Below are positions 17,917-27,093 of a stretch of 64,000 nt of DNA, piece after piece. This stretch comes from Faecalibacter sp. LW9. Lineage in GTDB: Bacteria; Bacteroidota; Bacteroidia; Flavobacteriales; Weeksellaceae. Where the stretch lies: positions 1,736,001 through 1,800,000 of the forward strand of contig NZ_CP141062.1 in the NCBI RefSeq assembly GCF_034661295.1. Direction: 5' to 3'. The notes beneath the pieces were generated by a model, which had not been told where the DNA came from, did not search any database, and saw only the letters and a list, made by a program, of their open reading frames with translations. Position 1 is the first letter of the stretch. Each line of letters starts with the position of its first letter. Position numbers and translations under genes: made by a program.

Positions 17917-18399
17917 TTTTTCTATTTCTACGATTGTGCCTAAAGGAAACAATTTTCGAAAGATTATTCCGACAAATGGTCCCGCTAAAATAACTTGTAA
18001 CGGATATGCCATGATAAAATTAGTAGGAATTGCTTTAAGCCAATTGAAGAACCATTCATCATTAAATTCAGAAAATAACAATGAACAAATGGTCGACCTA
18101 TTGATCACCATTTGAGTGACGAAACATAAAGCTGAAATTAAAATTTTCTTTGGTAAAGGTTCTATCTCTTTTACAAATCTAGAAATCAAATACATAGCTG
18201 ATTTGCCGACGAAAAACCATTCTACAGCAAAAGCTATTGTATAGGTAATTGGAAAAAGTAGCCAAGTTTTTTTTAGAGCTTCTAGCGTAAACCCTTCGTG
18301 TTGAATAATGTTATAATTCGTCATTCCTAAACACATAACAATAACCATCAAAAAAGTGTACACCAAGTGTTCTCTTTTGTTTACTGGCATTTGAATCAT
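17914..18399 (-). CDS. DUF2798-family membrane protein
   Basis: A 161-residue protein with four predicted transmembrane helices arranged as two similar halves. Each half starts with a small-residue helix and contains a TN or NR pair (MTNYNIIQHEGFT, VINRSTICSLLF), the mark of a double DUF2798 protein. The function of the family is unknown. A second ATG three codons in (MPVNKREHL) may be the true start. It is a single gene, convergent with dcp. Confidence 0.75.
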   Translation of the reverse strand: MIQMPVNKREHLVYTFLMVIVMCLGMTNYNIIQHEGFTLEALKKTWLLFPITYTIAFAVEWFFVGKSAMYLISRFVKEIEPLPKKILISALCFVTQMVINRSTICSLLFSEFNDEWFFNWLKAIPTNFIMAYPLQVILAGPFVGIIFRKLFPLGTIVEIEK

Positions 18400-18566
18400 A
18401 TTGATTTGTTTTAAGTATTAAATTGAAGAAGCAAATTTAATAGATTAGAATTATGATTTTTTAGCTTAATTATCAATTTAAATTATCAAGATTGTAGAAT
18501 CTTTTGATGCGATCTTTTAATTTGTAGAATTTTAAAAATGGGAAGAAAAAATTAGAAGACTTGTAC

Positions 18567-18597
18567 TTGCATTTTTTTTGTTAAAACGATAAATTTG
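18567..18597 (+). promoter_or_regulatory. Promoter of the YebC-family gene
   Basis: TTG at 18567-18569, a 20-base spacer and a perfect TAAATTTG at 18590-18597. The ATG at 18616 is 18 bp downstream, which decides against an earlier in-frame start that would overlap the -7 element. Confidence 0.75.
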
Positions 18598-18615
18598 CAA
18601 AACAAAATATTAATC

Positions 18616-19350
18616 ATGGGAAGAGCTTTTGAATTTAGAAAAGGACGTAAATTGAAACGTTGGGCAGCTATGTCTAAAGCGTTTACTAAAATTGGGAAAG
18701 ATATCGTAATGGCTGTAAAAGCTGGAGGTCCTGATCCACATACTAATTCCCATTTACGTGCTGTGATCCAAAATGCGAAAGCAGCTAATATGCCAAAAGA
18801 GAACATCGAGCGTGCAATTAAAAAAGCCACTGATAAAAATACTGAAAACTATAAAGAAGTAATTTTTGAAGGTTATGGTCCACACGGGATTGCGATGTTA
18901 ATCGAAACTGCAACTAACAATAATAATCGTACAGTAGCTAACATTCGTTCGTACTTTAATAAATGCAATGGTCAATTAGGAACACAAGGTTCTGTAGAAT
19001 TTATGTTCGATCACATCTGTAACTTCAAAATTCAAAAACCTGAAGGAGTGGATATGGAAGAGCTAGAGTTTGCTATGATTGATTACGGAGTAGAAGAAGT
19101 TTACGAAGATGAGGATGGAATTGTATTAATCGCTCCATTCGAAAGCTACGGAACAATCTTCAAATCTTTGGAAGAAGGAGGATATGAAATTATTTCTTCT
19201 GAATTTGAAAGAATTCCGCAAACAACAAAAGAATTAACGGCAGAACAAAAAGCGGATATCGAAAAATTGTTAGAGAAATTTGATGAAGATGATGACGTAA
19301 ATAACGTTTATCATACGATGAAAGAAGATGACGAAGAGGAAGAAGCATAA
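18616..19350 (+). CDS. YebC/PmpR-family translation or transcription regulator
   Basis: A 244-residue protein starting MGRAFEFRKGRKLKRWAAMSK, a close variant of the family's MAGHSKW start. It continues with GGPDPHTNSHLR and ENIERAIKKA, a conserved YebC block. Three-domain TACO1-like fold. Family members were described as DNA-binding regulators; more recent work ties the human and bacterial homologues to easing ribosome stalling on proline-rich stretches. The C-terminus is very acidic (DEDDDVNN, EDDEEEEA). A clear promoter and terminator make it a single-gene unit. Confidence 0.92.
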   Translation: MGRAFEFRKGRKLKRWAAMSKAFTKIGKDIVMAVKAGGPDPHTNSHLRAVIQNAKAANMPKENIERAIKKATDKNTENYKEVIFEGYGPHGIAMLIETATNNNNRTVANIRSYFNKCNGQLGTQGSVEFMFDHICNFKIQKPEGVDMEELEFAMIDYGVEEVYEDEDGIVLIAPFESYGTIFKSLEEGGYEIISSEFERIPQTTKELTAEQKADIEKLLEKFDEDDDVNNVYHTMKEDDEEEEA

Positions 19351-19371
19351 TTCCAATTTCTTTTATAATAT

Positions 19372-19400
19372 AAAACCTCTCAATTTTGGGAGGTTTTTTT
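19372..19400 (+). terminator. Terminator of the YebC-family gene
   Basis: A stem AAACCTC / GAGGTTT, with TCAATTTTGG between, followed by seven T. Confidence 0.85.
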
Positions 19401-19426
19401 ATAATCTTTAAATTAGAATTATTTAC

Positions 19427-19840
19427 ATGATTAAAATTTTAACTCTTATTGGTCTAATATTACAGTTTATATCATTTTGGTTAGCTGCTCCAGAAATTTT
19501 GGGTCCAGATTGGATTGTTAAAACTGAAGATTTTTTTAGAAAATTAATAAGAAAAATTCCTACTGTAGTTTTATCTTTTTTAGGTGCTATTATTGGAGTA
19601 ATATTTTATCAATCCATAAGATTAGATACAATATTAATACTAGTAATGATATGTATAATATTTATATTATTATTAATCTTTCATAAACAGATAGAATATT
19701 TTTTAGATCATAAAATCTCTAATCCGCTGATTCAGAAATTAATTATAAGTAACAATTTTCGTTTTACATTGTTAAAGTTTGCAGCAATTTTTTTTACCAT
19801 TGGGTTTATTATTCAAATTTTTTTAGTCATTATAAGTTAA
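19427..19840 (+). CDS. Small four-helix membrane protein, unknown function
   Basis: A 137-residue protein with four predicted transmembrane helices (residues about 3-22, 44-64, 69-88 and 112-136) and a short loop DWIVKTEDFFRKLIRKIP between the first two. No family is recognised. It ends 6 bp before the MFS gene, so the two are probably transcribed together. Its codon use is AT-rich like that of its neighbours. Confidence 0.6.
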   Translation: MIKILTLIGLILQFISFWLAAPEILGPDWIVKTEDFFRKLIRKIPTVVLSFLGAIIGVIFYQSIRLDTILILVMICIIFILLLIFHKQIEYFLDHKISNPLIQKLIISNNFRFTLLKFAAIFFTIGFIIQIFLVIIS

Positions 19841-19846
19841 TAGTAG

Positions 19847-21053
19847 ATGTCAAACGCGTTACTTATTCCACAAGAAAAATTAGGAAAGAAAGGGTTATTA
19901 TTTTTAATTTTTCTTTTAAATATGACTGGGCCAATATCAACTGATATGTACTTGGCTGCATTTCCAACACTTCTAAAAGAGTTTGATACAACATCATCAA
20001 TGTTAAACTTTACTTTGGTAGGATTTTTTATCAGCTTTGCGATCGGAATGCTTTTCATAGGACCTTTGAGTGATAAAATTGGTCGAAAACCCGTATTATT
20101 GAGTGGGATTATAGTTTATGGATTATCCTCTTTATTTTGCTCGTTTGCAACATCTGTCGAAATGATGATAATCTTTAGAATAACGCAAGCTATTGGAGCG
20201 GGTGGGATGATATCTGTTTCGACGGCAATGATTAAGGATACATTTTCGGATGAAGAACGACCTAAAATCATTGCCTTACTACAAATGTTAGGAGTTTTTG
20301 CTCCAACAATTGCTCCATTAATTGGTGCACAAATTATCAAACATTTTTCGTGGCAAGTAACGTTCGACGTATTGGTCGCTTTGTCTATCCTTTCGTTTAC
20401 AATAAGTTTATTTGTGACCGAAACGCTACTTCCTGAAAAACGATTAGCCGGTAATATTTTCCAAAGTATTTTATCATTAGGTGATATTTTAAAAAACAAA
20501 CCTTTTATGACCTTTTTGGTTGCGATGGGTGGAACTGCAATTATCTATATGGCATTTCTAGCCGTAAGTTCTTATATCTATATTGAATGGTTTAAACTGT
20601 CCGAAACAGAATACAGTTTTTTCTTTGCTGCTAATTCTTTATTATTAATTGTGTATTGTCTACCTGAAAGTAAGAAATCGATTCACTTCTGCTCAGATTA
20701 TTCAATTTACATTTGCGCTGTTGGTCTTAGCAGGATTCTTAATCATATTCGTTGGGAAATATTCGCCTTATTTATTTTTACTAACTTTTTTCCCAGTTAC
20801 TTTTAGTAATAGTTTTTTAAGAGCCTTTGCTTCTAATATTTTATTGGGACAGAAAGAAATGAATTCGGGAGGAGCAGCATCCATTATTAATTTTTCAAAT
20901 ACTGCATTGGGATCATTAGGTATGATGATTGGTGCTATCGGATGGTCGAATTATGTAGAGGGGCTTGGATATACTGCGTTAATTGCCATGATGATAAGCA
21001 TTTCGTGTTGGGTAGTTTTTGTGAAAAAAGGCTACAAATTGCATGGGATATGA
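19847..21053 (+). pseudogene. Bcr/CflA-family MFS drug transporter, frameshifted
   Basis: A multidrug MFS transporter of the Bcr/CflA type. The N-terminal part has TGPISTDMYLAAFP in the first helix and the loop motif GPLSDKIGRKPVLL. The frame breaks at about 20653: the first 269 codons lead to SLLLIV, and the sequence resumes in another frame as IVYLKVRNRFTSAQ, running to the normal C-terminus at 21053. The family usually has a Gly-Pro pair just there, so a deletion of about 5 bases (GGNCC) would explain the break (inference). As read, the protein lacks its last three or four helices and would be inactive. Frameshift or sequencing error cannot be separated here. Confidence 0.8.
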
Positions 21054-21154
21054 TGCCTTAAATTCTTTACCATCTTACGGGTATAGCATAGTTATTTCGT
21101 TTTAAAGCATAAATATATTCAATCGGTTTCTGTAGAAATTTAATGAAATCGTCG

Positions 21155-21162
21155 TATTTTTG
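21155..21162 (+). promoter_or_regulatory. -7 element before the MBL-fold gene
   Basis: TATTTTTG followed by C, a perfect TAnnTTTG, ending 27 bp before the ATG at 21190. A possible -33 box (CTG at 21130-21132) is weak. It supports the later start over one at 21160. Confidence 0.5.
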
Positions 21163-21189
21163 CGGTCATTTTGTCGTAATAAAATAAGA

Positions 21190-21924
21190 ATGATTAAAAT
21201 TTATCCGTTAAGAGAAGTACAATATCAAGTGAATAAATCCAAAGAATTTAATCTTGTTGAAAACATAGACTTAGTTGATGAAACCAATGGCTATGTCTTA
21301 ACGGTTCGTCCCTTTTTAATTCATTATAATGATGAATTAATTTTAATAGATGCTGGTTTTGGATTACATCAAGACGGACGATCGGCTTTGGTTGATCGTA
21401 TCGAAGATATAGGATTTTATCCATCAGCCATAACTCGCATTTTAGTTTCACATTTACATAAAGATCATGTGGGTGGATTAGGTCAAATGAGCAATGGAAA
21501 ATTAACGACATATTTTCCTAATGCTAAAATTTATATCCACGAAGAAGAAATGATTTATACAATGGCGTTGGATGGACATACGTCGTATAATTATGATATC
21601 ATCAAAGGATTACAATATCATCCTCAAGTAGTGTATATACGAGAGGAAGCAGGAGAAATTATTCCTGGTGTTCGATTTGAGAAAGTAGGAGGTCATGTTC
21701 CGCATCAAATGGTTTTCTGGATTACAGACGAAGAGGACATCGTTTTCTATGGTGCTGATAATCTTCCACAGTTAAGCTATCTGAAATATGATATGGCATT
21801 TAAAAATGATGTAGATGGTAAAGTAGCACAAGAATGTCGCCGTGTGTGGGTGGATCAAATGAACCAAGAACATTGGACAGTTTTATTCTATCACGGTAAA
21901 CGTACAGCAATTAAAAATTTTTAA
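21190..21924 (+). CDS. Metallo-beta-lactamase-fold hydrolase
   Basis: A 244-residue MBL-fold protein. The metal motif HLHKDHVGG is at residues about 87-95, and further ligands are the His in GGHVPHQM near 170 and the Asp in FYGADNL near 190. The fold fits hydrolases of the lactonase or glyoxalase II-like groups; the substrate cannot be told. No signal peptide is seen, so it is probably cytoplasmic. It is flanked by its own promoter and terminator, with no operon partner. Confidence 0.82.
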   Translation: MIKIYPLREVQYQVNKSKEFNLVENIDLVDETNGYVLTVRPFLIHYNDELILIDAGFGLHQDGRSALVDRIEDIGFYPSAITRILVSHLHKDHVGGLGQMSNGKLTTYFPNAKIYIHEEEMIYTMALDGHTSYNYDIIKGLQYHPQVVYIREEAGEIIPGVRFEKVGGHVPHQMVFWITDEEDIVFYGADNLPQLSYLKYDMAFKNDVDGKVAQECRRVWVDQMNQEHWTVLFYHGKRTAIKNF

Positions 21925-21937
21925 CAACTATATAAGG

Positions 21938-21966
21938 AGCTCTAAATTGATTTAGAGCTTTTTTTA
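21938..21966 (+). terminator. Terminator of the MBL-fold gene
   Basis: A stem AGCTCTAAA / TTTAGAGCT around TTGA with a following run of seven T. Confidence 0.9.
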
Positions 21967-22062
21967 TAGGTTTTATTTAAGACGAAATTGATTCAAATTT
22001 AACGTTTACCACGACATAGGTTGACTTCATTGCTGTTTATTTTTGCTTCGCAAACAGTTGAT

Positions 22063-23331
22063 ATGATGAATTTTGATCGTGTAAGTGAAAAACTGAATAT
22101 TCTGGCAGATGCTGCGAAGTATGATGTGTCTTGTTCTTCAAGCGGAGGAAGCCGAAAAAATACAAACAAAGGGTTAGGAGATTCAAAAGCATCAGGTATT
22201 TGTCATACCTATACAGAAGATGGTCGATGTGTATCCTTGCTTAAAATTCTTTTAACCAACCATTGCATTTACGATTGTGCTTTTTGTGTATCTCGTAAAA
22301 GTAATGATGTTCAACGTGCCGCATTTACTGTTGATGAGGTGGTTGATCTTACCATTAATTTTTACCGCAGAAATTATATTGAAGGATTATTTTTGAGTTC
22401 TGGAATCTTTAAAAACGCTGATTTTACGATGGAGCGTTTGGTTCGTATTGCAAAGAAACTTCGTTTAGAACATCGTTTCAACGGCTATATCCATCTTAAA
22501 ACCATTCCAGGTGCTTCAGAAGAATTATTGACCGAAGCAGGTTTATATGCCGATCGTATGTCGATTAATTTAGAGATGCCTACAGAAGCCGGTTTAAAAT
22601 TAGTGGCACCAGATAAATCACATGAAGATGTGAAAAAGCCATTGAATTTTGTAAATCATAAAATGATTCAGTTCAAGGACGAGAAAAAGTTAATCAAATC
22701 GGTTCCAAAATTTGTACCTGCAGGTCAATCAACTCAAATGGTCATTGGGGCAACACCCGAAAATGATTTTCAAATCATGTCTACAGCTCATCAGTACTAC
22801 AAAGATTTTAATTTAAAGCGGGTGTATTATTCTGGATTTATTCCTATTAATCACAACGATCAATTGCTGCCTTCGATTGGGACACAACCTCCTTTGTTGC
22901 GCGAAAATAGATTGTACCAAACGGATTGGTTGATGCGTTTTTATCAATTTGATGTGCATGAGATTTTAAATGAATCTAATCCTCATTTGGATACCGATAT
23001 CGACCCTAAATTGAGTTATGCATTACGCAATTTAGACCAATTTCCGATTGATATCAATACGGCGGATTATCATCAAATTTTAAGAATTCCAGGCGTAGGG
23101 GTGAAGTCGGCGAAGAAAATTGTAGCAGCACGTCGTTTTGGAAAGATTAGAACGTATCAATTAAAAAGCTTAGGGATTGCGTACAATCGTGCCCGATATT
23201 TTATGCGCTGCGAGGATGATCAATACCAACGATTAGAACTTTTACCTACTCAAATCAAAAGTCGAATTTTAGGGAACTCCCAAAGTAAATACTTGAAAAC
23301 AAATCCGAATCAATTGCAATTATTTGTGTAA
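22063..23331 (+). CDS. Putative DNA modification/repair radical SAM protein (TIGR03916)
   Basis: A 422-residue radical SAM enzyme. The cluster motif is HCIYDCAFC (CxxxCxxC, residues about 68-76), preceded by GICHTYTEDGRC. Near the C-terminus is a helix-hairpin-helix DNA-binding segment (ILRIPGVGVKSAKKIV, residues about 346-361). This combination defines TIGR03916, which almost always pairs with the TIGR03915 protein found next. The pair is predicted to act on DNA lesions, but the reaction has not been established as far as I know. The start at MMNFDRVSEKL is chosen because the upstream in-frame extension begins with TTG and contains a promoter-like TATTTTTG at 22038-22045. Confidence 0.88.
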   Translation: MMNFDRVSEKLNILADAAKYDVSCSSSGGSRKNTNKGLGDSKASGICHTYTEDGRCVSLLKILLTNHCIYDCAFCVSRKSNDVQRAAFTVDEVVDLTINFYRRNYIEGLFLSSGIFKNADFTMERLVRIAKKLRLEHRFNGYIHLKTIPGASEELLTEAGLYADRMSINLEMPTEAGLKLVAPDKSHEDVKKPLNFVNHKMIQFKDEKKLIKSVPKFVPAGQSTQMVIGATPENDFQIMSTAHQYYKDFNLKRVYYSGFIPINHNDQLLPSIGTQPPLLRENRLYQTDWLMRFYQFDVHEILNESNPHLDTDIDPKLSYALRNLDQFPIDINTADYHQILRIPGVGVKSAKKIVAARRFGKIRTYQLKSLGIAYNRARYFMRCEDDQYQRLELLPTQIKSRILGNSQSKYLKTNPNQLQLFV

Positions 23332-24095
23332 TGGAAAATTATGTGTTCGATGGATCTTTAGACGGTTTATTAACGTTGATTTTCGATTTTTATAACCGAA
23401 AGCCAGGTCAAATTAAAGTTTGGTCTGAACGCGATTTTATGCCTTCAATGTTCGATACGACATACGAAGTGGTAACAGATGAAGAAAAAGCCAATCGTGT
23501 CCGAAAAAAAATGAAATCCAAATTATCGAAACAAGGTTGGCGAAATTTATATTCTACCTATTTATCAGAACAAGCAGAAGCCTATCAGCATATTTTCGAA
23601 TTTGCCCGATATGTAATTGATTCCCCTGTAGAGGTGGAAACAAATTTTGGGAACGAACATGTTTTGTATTTGGCTCAAATGGAACGTAAAGTAAACCGCG
23701 AAAAACACCATTTCGAAGCATTTATCCGTTTTGAAGCATTACCTGATGGTACTTTTTATTCAGCGGTTGAACCCAAGTATCATGTATTGCCTTTGCTTTT
23801 AAACCATTTTAAAAATCGATATGCCGATCAAGATTGGATCATTTACGATTTGGTTCGTAAAACAGGTTTGCTTTATTCAAAAGTAGAGGAGAAGGTCATG
23901 CCGATACATTTGGAATTTGCACCCAAACAGAATCATTCGATTGTCAAATCTTTTGAACCAACAGAAGAGCAATACCAACATTTATGGAAAGGGTATTTTA
24001 AATCGGCTAATATTCCAGCCCGTAAAAATACCAAATTACACGTTCAATTGTTGCCTAAACGCTTTTGGAAATACCTAACGGAAAAAGAAATTTAA
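23331..24095 (+). CDS. TIGR03915-family putative DNA repair protein
   Basis: A 254-residue protein whose ATG overlaps the stop of the radical SAM gene (TAATG), a sign of translational coupling. It begins MENYVFDGSLDGLLTLIFD and has FEAFIRFEALPDGTFYSAVEPKYHVLPLL in its centre and ARKNTKLHVQLLPKRFWKYLTE at the C-terminus, all hallmarks of the TIGR03915/DUF4130 family. It is the fixed partner of the upstream enzyme in many bacteria. Its biochemical function is unknown; a nucleic-acid role is inferred from the partner's helix-hairpin-helix. Confidence 0.88.
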   Translation: MENYVFDGSLDGLLTLIFDFYNRKPGQIKVWSERDFMPSMFDTTYEVVTDEEKANRVRKKMKSKLSKQGWRNLYSTYLSEQAEAYQHIFEFARYVIDSPVEVETNFGNEHVLYLAQMERKVNREKHHFEAFIRFEALPDGTFYSAVEPKYHVLPLLLNHFKNRYADQDWIIYDLVRKTGLLYSKVEEKVMPIHLEFAPKQNHSIVKSFEPTEEQYQHLWKGYFKSANIPARKNTKLHVQLLPKRFWKYLTEKEI

Positions 24096-24234
24096 TTTTT
24101 TTTAAAATTTATTTTATTGAGGGTGTTTAAGTTAACATAAACTTTAGAAAAAAGTTTGCAAAACACTTGCAAAACCCGATAAAATGGGCTTATATTTGAA
24201 CCACAATTAACGCAATAGGCCGCGTTAAACAACT

Positions 24235-24319
24235 GGAGAGTTGGCAGAGTGGTCGAATGCGGCAGTCTTGAAAACTGTTGAGGGTCACACCTCCGGGGGT
24301 TCGAATCCCTCACTCTCCG
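24235..24319 (+). tRNA. tRNA-Ser (anticodon TGA)
   Basis: An 85-nt class II tRNA: acceptor GGAGAGT/ACTCTCC, anticodon loop CTTGAAA with anticodon TGA, and a long variable arm (TTGAGGGTCACACCTCCGG region) as in serine tRNAs. CCA is not encoded. Its 3' part, from the T arm on, is repeated 8 kb downstream, which marks it as the integration site of the island. Confidence 0.96.
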
Positions 24320-24337
24320 CTAAAAGCCTTGAAGTTT
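24298..24337 (+). repeat. Left 40-bp direct repeat (att-like) of the tRNA-Ser island
   Basis: The segment from GGTTCGAATCCC in the T arm, through the tRNA end and into the terminator (ending GAAGTTT), recurs exactly at 32324-32363. Duplication of the 3' end of a tRNA gene is the classic product of tyrosine-integrase insertion. Here the repeat extends 18 bases past the tRNA into the terminator stem. Confidence 0.85.
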
Positions 24338-24353
24338 TACTTCGAGGCTTTTT
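24323..24353 (+). terminator. Terminator of tRNA-Ser
   Basis: A hairpin AAGCCTTGAAG / CTTCGAGGCTT with loop TTTTA and a G-T pair, followed by T residues. A variant with loop TTTATC follows the right repeat at 32347-32379. Confidence 0.85.
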
Positions 24354-24850
24354 TATTTTCTATTATTCACAAAAAGTTATAGGCAATCCCTTCGCATCTA
24401 TAACAAAATAAAAAAACATTACAATAAACAACCTCACCAAGTCATTACTTGGAAGGAATTGGAGGAGTATTTGGGGATAAAAAACATTTAAAATATCAGT
24501 AACATAGAAATACGATAACATAGATTTTTTTTTATTTGTGAATAAAAAAAAAATCTAATAAAGGTATATTTTTTAATGTAGATATTGGATTTGATAGCTT
24601 TGATTTTAGAAATTTATTAAAGATAAATAGTCTCATTTTGATGATGAATTATACAAAAGAATATTCAAAATAAAAAAATGCAACTGTATGGATTCAAATC
24701 ATTACTTTTCAGATTTGCAACTTCGGCTATAAATTGGAAAATCTACATTATATAACTTTTGTGGTATTACTCATTAGGAAATATAAGTTTATATAACTTC
24801 GATATAATATATGTAGTTTTATTATAATTTTGTTTTTTTAATCAATTAGA
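24354..24850 (+). other. Left edge of the island, mostly without genes
   Basis: About 500 bp of very AT-rich DNA between the tRNA terminator and the first island gene. It contains the end of a protein-like frame (24363-24491, listed separately). The only other thing I see is a TAATTTTG (-7-like) at 24825-24832, which could serve the AraC-family gene starting at 24851. The rest shows no clear coding or repeat structure. Confidence 0.4.
24363..24491 (+). pseudogene. C-terminal fragment of an unknown protein
   Basis: An open frame without a start reads through QSLRIYNKIKKHYNKQPHQ and ends ITWKELEEYLGIKNI before TAA. It has the composition of a real protein tail (charged amphipathic helices, Trp), unlike the surrounding AT-rich DNA. 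It begins right behind the left repeat, so it could be the remains of an island gene, for example a mobility gene lost after integration. I do not recognise the family. Confidence 0.35.
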
Positions 24851-25690
24851 ATGTCAAATTTTAAAAATATACGTTTTATTGATCAAAAAACAATTTTTGA
24901 TTATATCCCTTTGGGACATCCACATCGTCCTATCACACCAGCAATATTATTTGTAATAAAAGGATCTGTGCAACTTAAAGAAAAAATTATTATTCATCAT
25001 ATGATTGAAAATACAATCATATTTATAGATCATAATCATATTTATGAAATTATAGAAGTAAGTGATGATTTAGAAATAATTTTACTTGGTTATCATTCTT
25101 ATTATATAAATAGGATAAGCTTAAAGTTGAATAAAATTAAAGTATATCAGGGTCTTAAAAATCAATTAAAAAGAAAATTTATAATAGATTCTCAGCAAAT
25201 GAATATTTTAATTGATAATATTAAAAAGATTGAGATTTATCAAAAATTAGATAATTATTTAACTTATATAGACGATATCATTGAGCACTATTTTATAATT
25301 ATTCTTTTTCACATAACAAGCATTGTAGAGGAAGATATAAATAAACAATACGCAGAGATGACTCGACAACAAAAAATAGTAAATGATTTTATTTATTTAG
25401 TTTCAGAAAATTATCTTGAAGAAAAAGATATTAAATATTATGCTATAAAATTAAGTATAACCGTTCGATATATGAGTTCTGTTATCAAAAGTGAAACAGG
25501 GAAAACACCCCAACAATTTATGAATGAATTTATTTTAAATGAAGCTAAAGCACTATTAGCTAGTACAAACAAAAATATAAAAGAAATTGCTTATTTATTA
25601 AAATTTAGTGACCAGTTTTCATTTTCACATTTCTTTAAAAGACATCAAAAAATAAGTCCTTCAGATTATAGAAGAATATATTTAAAATAA
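24851..25690 (+). CDS. AraC-family transcriptional regulator of the island
   Basis: A 279-residue regulator with an N-terminal cupin-like sensing region (GHPHRPITPAILFVIKGSVQL) and a C-terminal double helix-turn-helix from about residue 180 (IKYYAIKLSITVRYMSSVIK, then KEIAYLLKFSDQFSFSHFFKRH, ending ISPSDYRR). It lies directly upstream of, and in the same direction as, the efflux and KAS III genes and is the likely regulator of that cluster. The inducer is unknown. Codon use is strongly AT-biased (AGA for Arg, ATA for Ile), unlike the flanking chromosome. Confidence 0.9.
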   Translation: MSNFKNIRFIDQKTIFDYIPLGHPHRPITPAILFVIKGSVQLKEKIIIHHMIENTIIFIDHNHIYEIIEVSDDLEIILLGYHSYYINRISLKLNKIKVYQGLKNQLKRKFIIDSQQMNILIDNIKKIEIYQKLDNYLTYIDDIIEHYFIIILFHITSIVEEDINKQYAEMTRQQKIVNDFIYLVSENYLEEKDIKYYAIKLSITVRYMSSVIKSETGKTPQQFMNEFILNEAKALLASTNKNIKEIAYLLKFSDQFSFSHFFKRHQKISPSDYRRIYLK

Positions 25691-25732
25691 ATAATACTTT
25701 TAAACATATAAATACGATTAATAATACATGGA

Positions 25733-25759
25733 TTGGAGCATATACTTAAATTAATTTTG
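25733..25759 (+). promoter_or_regulatory. Promoter of the island efflux operon
   Basis: TTG at 25733-25735 and a perfect TAATTTTG at 25752-25759, separated by 16 bases, slightly short for the consensus (17-23). The short spacer fits a promoter that needs an activator such as the adjacent AraC-type protein (inference). The TolC-like gene starts 18 bp later. Confidence 0.5.
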
Positions 25760-25777
25760 TAGCTCTAATTTGTTAAA

Positions 25778-27088
25778 ATGTATTATTTAAAAAGATTATT
25801 TTTTCTATTTTTTCTTTTGGAAATCAGTCCTAAATTACTAGGACAACAAGTTATTACTATAACGATAGATGAGGCATTACAGTTAGCAATTAAAAATCAT
25901 GCACAATTAAAAGTAACAAAACAACAAGTTATAATTAATGAGCAAGAAAAAGAAATTACAAAGCTGAATCAATTACCTATAATTAATACTTCTATTAAAG
26001 CTAGTTATTTGGGAGATGTTGATTTATTTGATGGTACTTTTTCTAAAGTAATGACGCAAGAAATACCTCATTTTGGGAATAGTCTAGAAATACAAGCTTC
26101 CCAACTTATATATAAAGGAGGTATAGTGAAAAATAGTATTGAAGCCCAGGAACTTAAAATTGATTTAACGAAATTAAGCTTAGAAAATGATGAGCAAACC
26201 ATAAAAAAAACAGTTTTAGATTACTTCTTAAATAATTTAAGATTAGAAAATCAAATTAAAATTTTTAATAATAATATAGAGCTAGCAAATCAAAGGTTAG
26301 CTAATGTTACACAATTTTATAATCAAGGAATTACAACTCGTAATGAAGTCTTAAGAGCTGAATTATTAGTTAAAAATCTGGAACAAACTTTACTTTCTTT
26401 AAAAAATAATAAAGCAATTATTGATTATAATTTGTCTATTCTTTTAAATTTTCCAAAAGAATCTATCTTTACTTTAGATACATCAAATCAAGAATGGGAT
26501 CTTTTAAAAGAAAAAGATTATTACATAAAAATGGCTTTTTTAAAGCATCCATCTCTTTTAAAATTAGAAAAACAATTACTTCTATCAGATAAACAAATAG
26601 AAATAATAAAATCAGAGAAATATCCTACTATAGCTTTATTTGCTGGTTTTAATTCTCAACGTCCTATAACTACTCGTGTACCTGCACTTGATTTATATGC
26701 TAATGCATGGCAAACAGGTATTTCTATTTCTTATAATATCGATAACCTTTATAAAACAAAGGAGAAACAACAATTAGGTGTGTTTCAAAAGCAACAATTA
26801 GAATATACAAATACTGTTCTTACTCAAAATATAGAAATGTCTGTTAATTCTGCTTATCTAAAATATTTTGAGGCAATAAAACAAGCTGAAATTATATACA
26901 GTAGTTTGAAATTAGCTGAAGAGAATTATAAGATTTCACTAGCTAAATTTTTGAATCAATTAATTATACAGACAGAAATGATTGATGCAAGCAATACAAA
27001 ACTAGAAATTGAATTAAGTTTAAATAATGCAGAGATTAATATAATCAGTCAGTATTATAATTTAATATACACAACTGGGACTTTATAA
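25778..27088 (+). CDS. TolC-family outer membrane efflux channel
   Basis: A 436-residue outer membrane factor with signal peptide (FFLFFLLEISPKLLGQ). It starts its mature part with ITIDEALQLAIKNHAQLK, the usual opening of TolC-type proteins, and contains two repeats of long amphipathic helices (OEP domains, residues about 40-215 and 240-430). It should form the periplasmic tunnel and outer membrane pore for the pump encoded by the next two genes. It stops 5 bp before the HlyD-like gene, forming a tight operon. Confidence 0.9.
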   Translation: MYYLKRLFFLFFLLEISPKLLGQQVITITIDEALQLAIKNHAQLKVTKQQVIINEQEKEITKLNQLPIINTSIKASYLGDVDLFDGTFSKVMTQEIPHFGNSLEIQASQLIYKGGIVKNSIEAQELKIDLTKLSLENDEQTIKKTVLDYFLNNLRLENQIKIFNNNIELANQRLANVTQFYNQGITTRNEVLRAELLVKNLEQTLLSLKNNKAIIDYNLSILLNFPKESIFTLDTSNQEWDLLKEKDYYIKMAFLKHPSLLKLEKQLLLSDKQIEIIKSEKYPTIALFAGFNSQRPITTRVPALDLYANAWQTGISISYNIDNLYKTKEKQQLGVFQKQQLEYTNTVLTQNIEMSVNSAYLKYFEAIKQAEIIYSSLKLAEENYKISLAKFLNQLIIQTEMIDASNTKLEIELSLNNAEINIISQYYNLIYTTGTL

Positions 27089-27093
27089 TAAAA

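Noticed and set aside
24092..24313. A 73-codon minus-strand frame ending at 24092
   Set aside because: It overlaps tRNA-Ser in antisense and has no protein-like features outside it.
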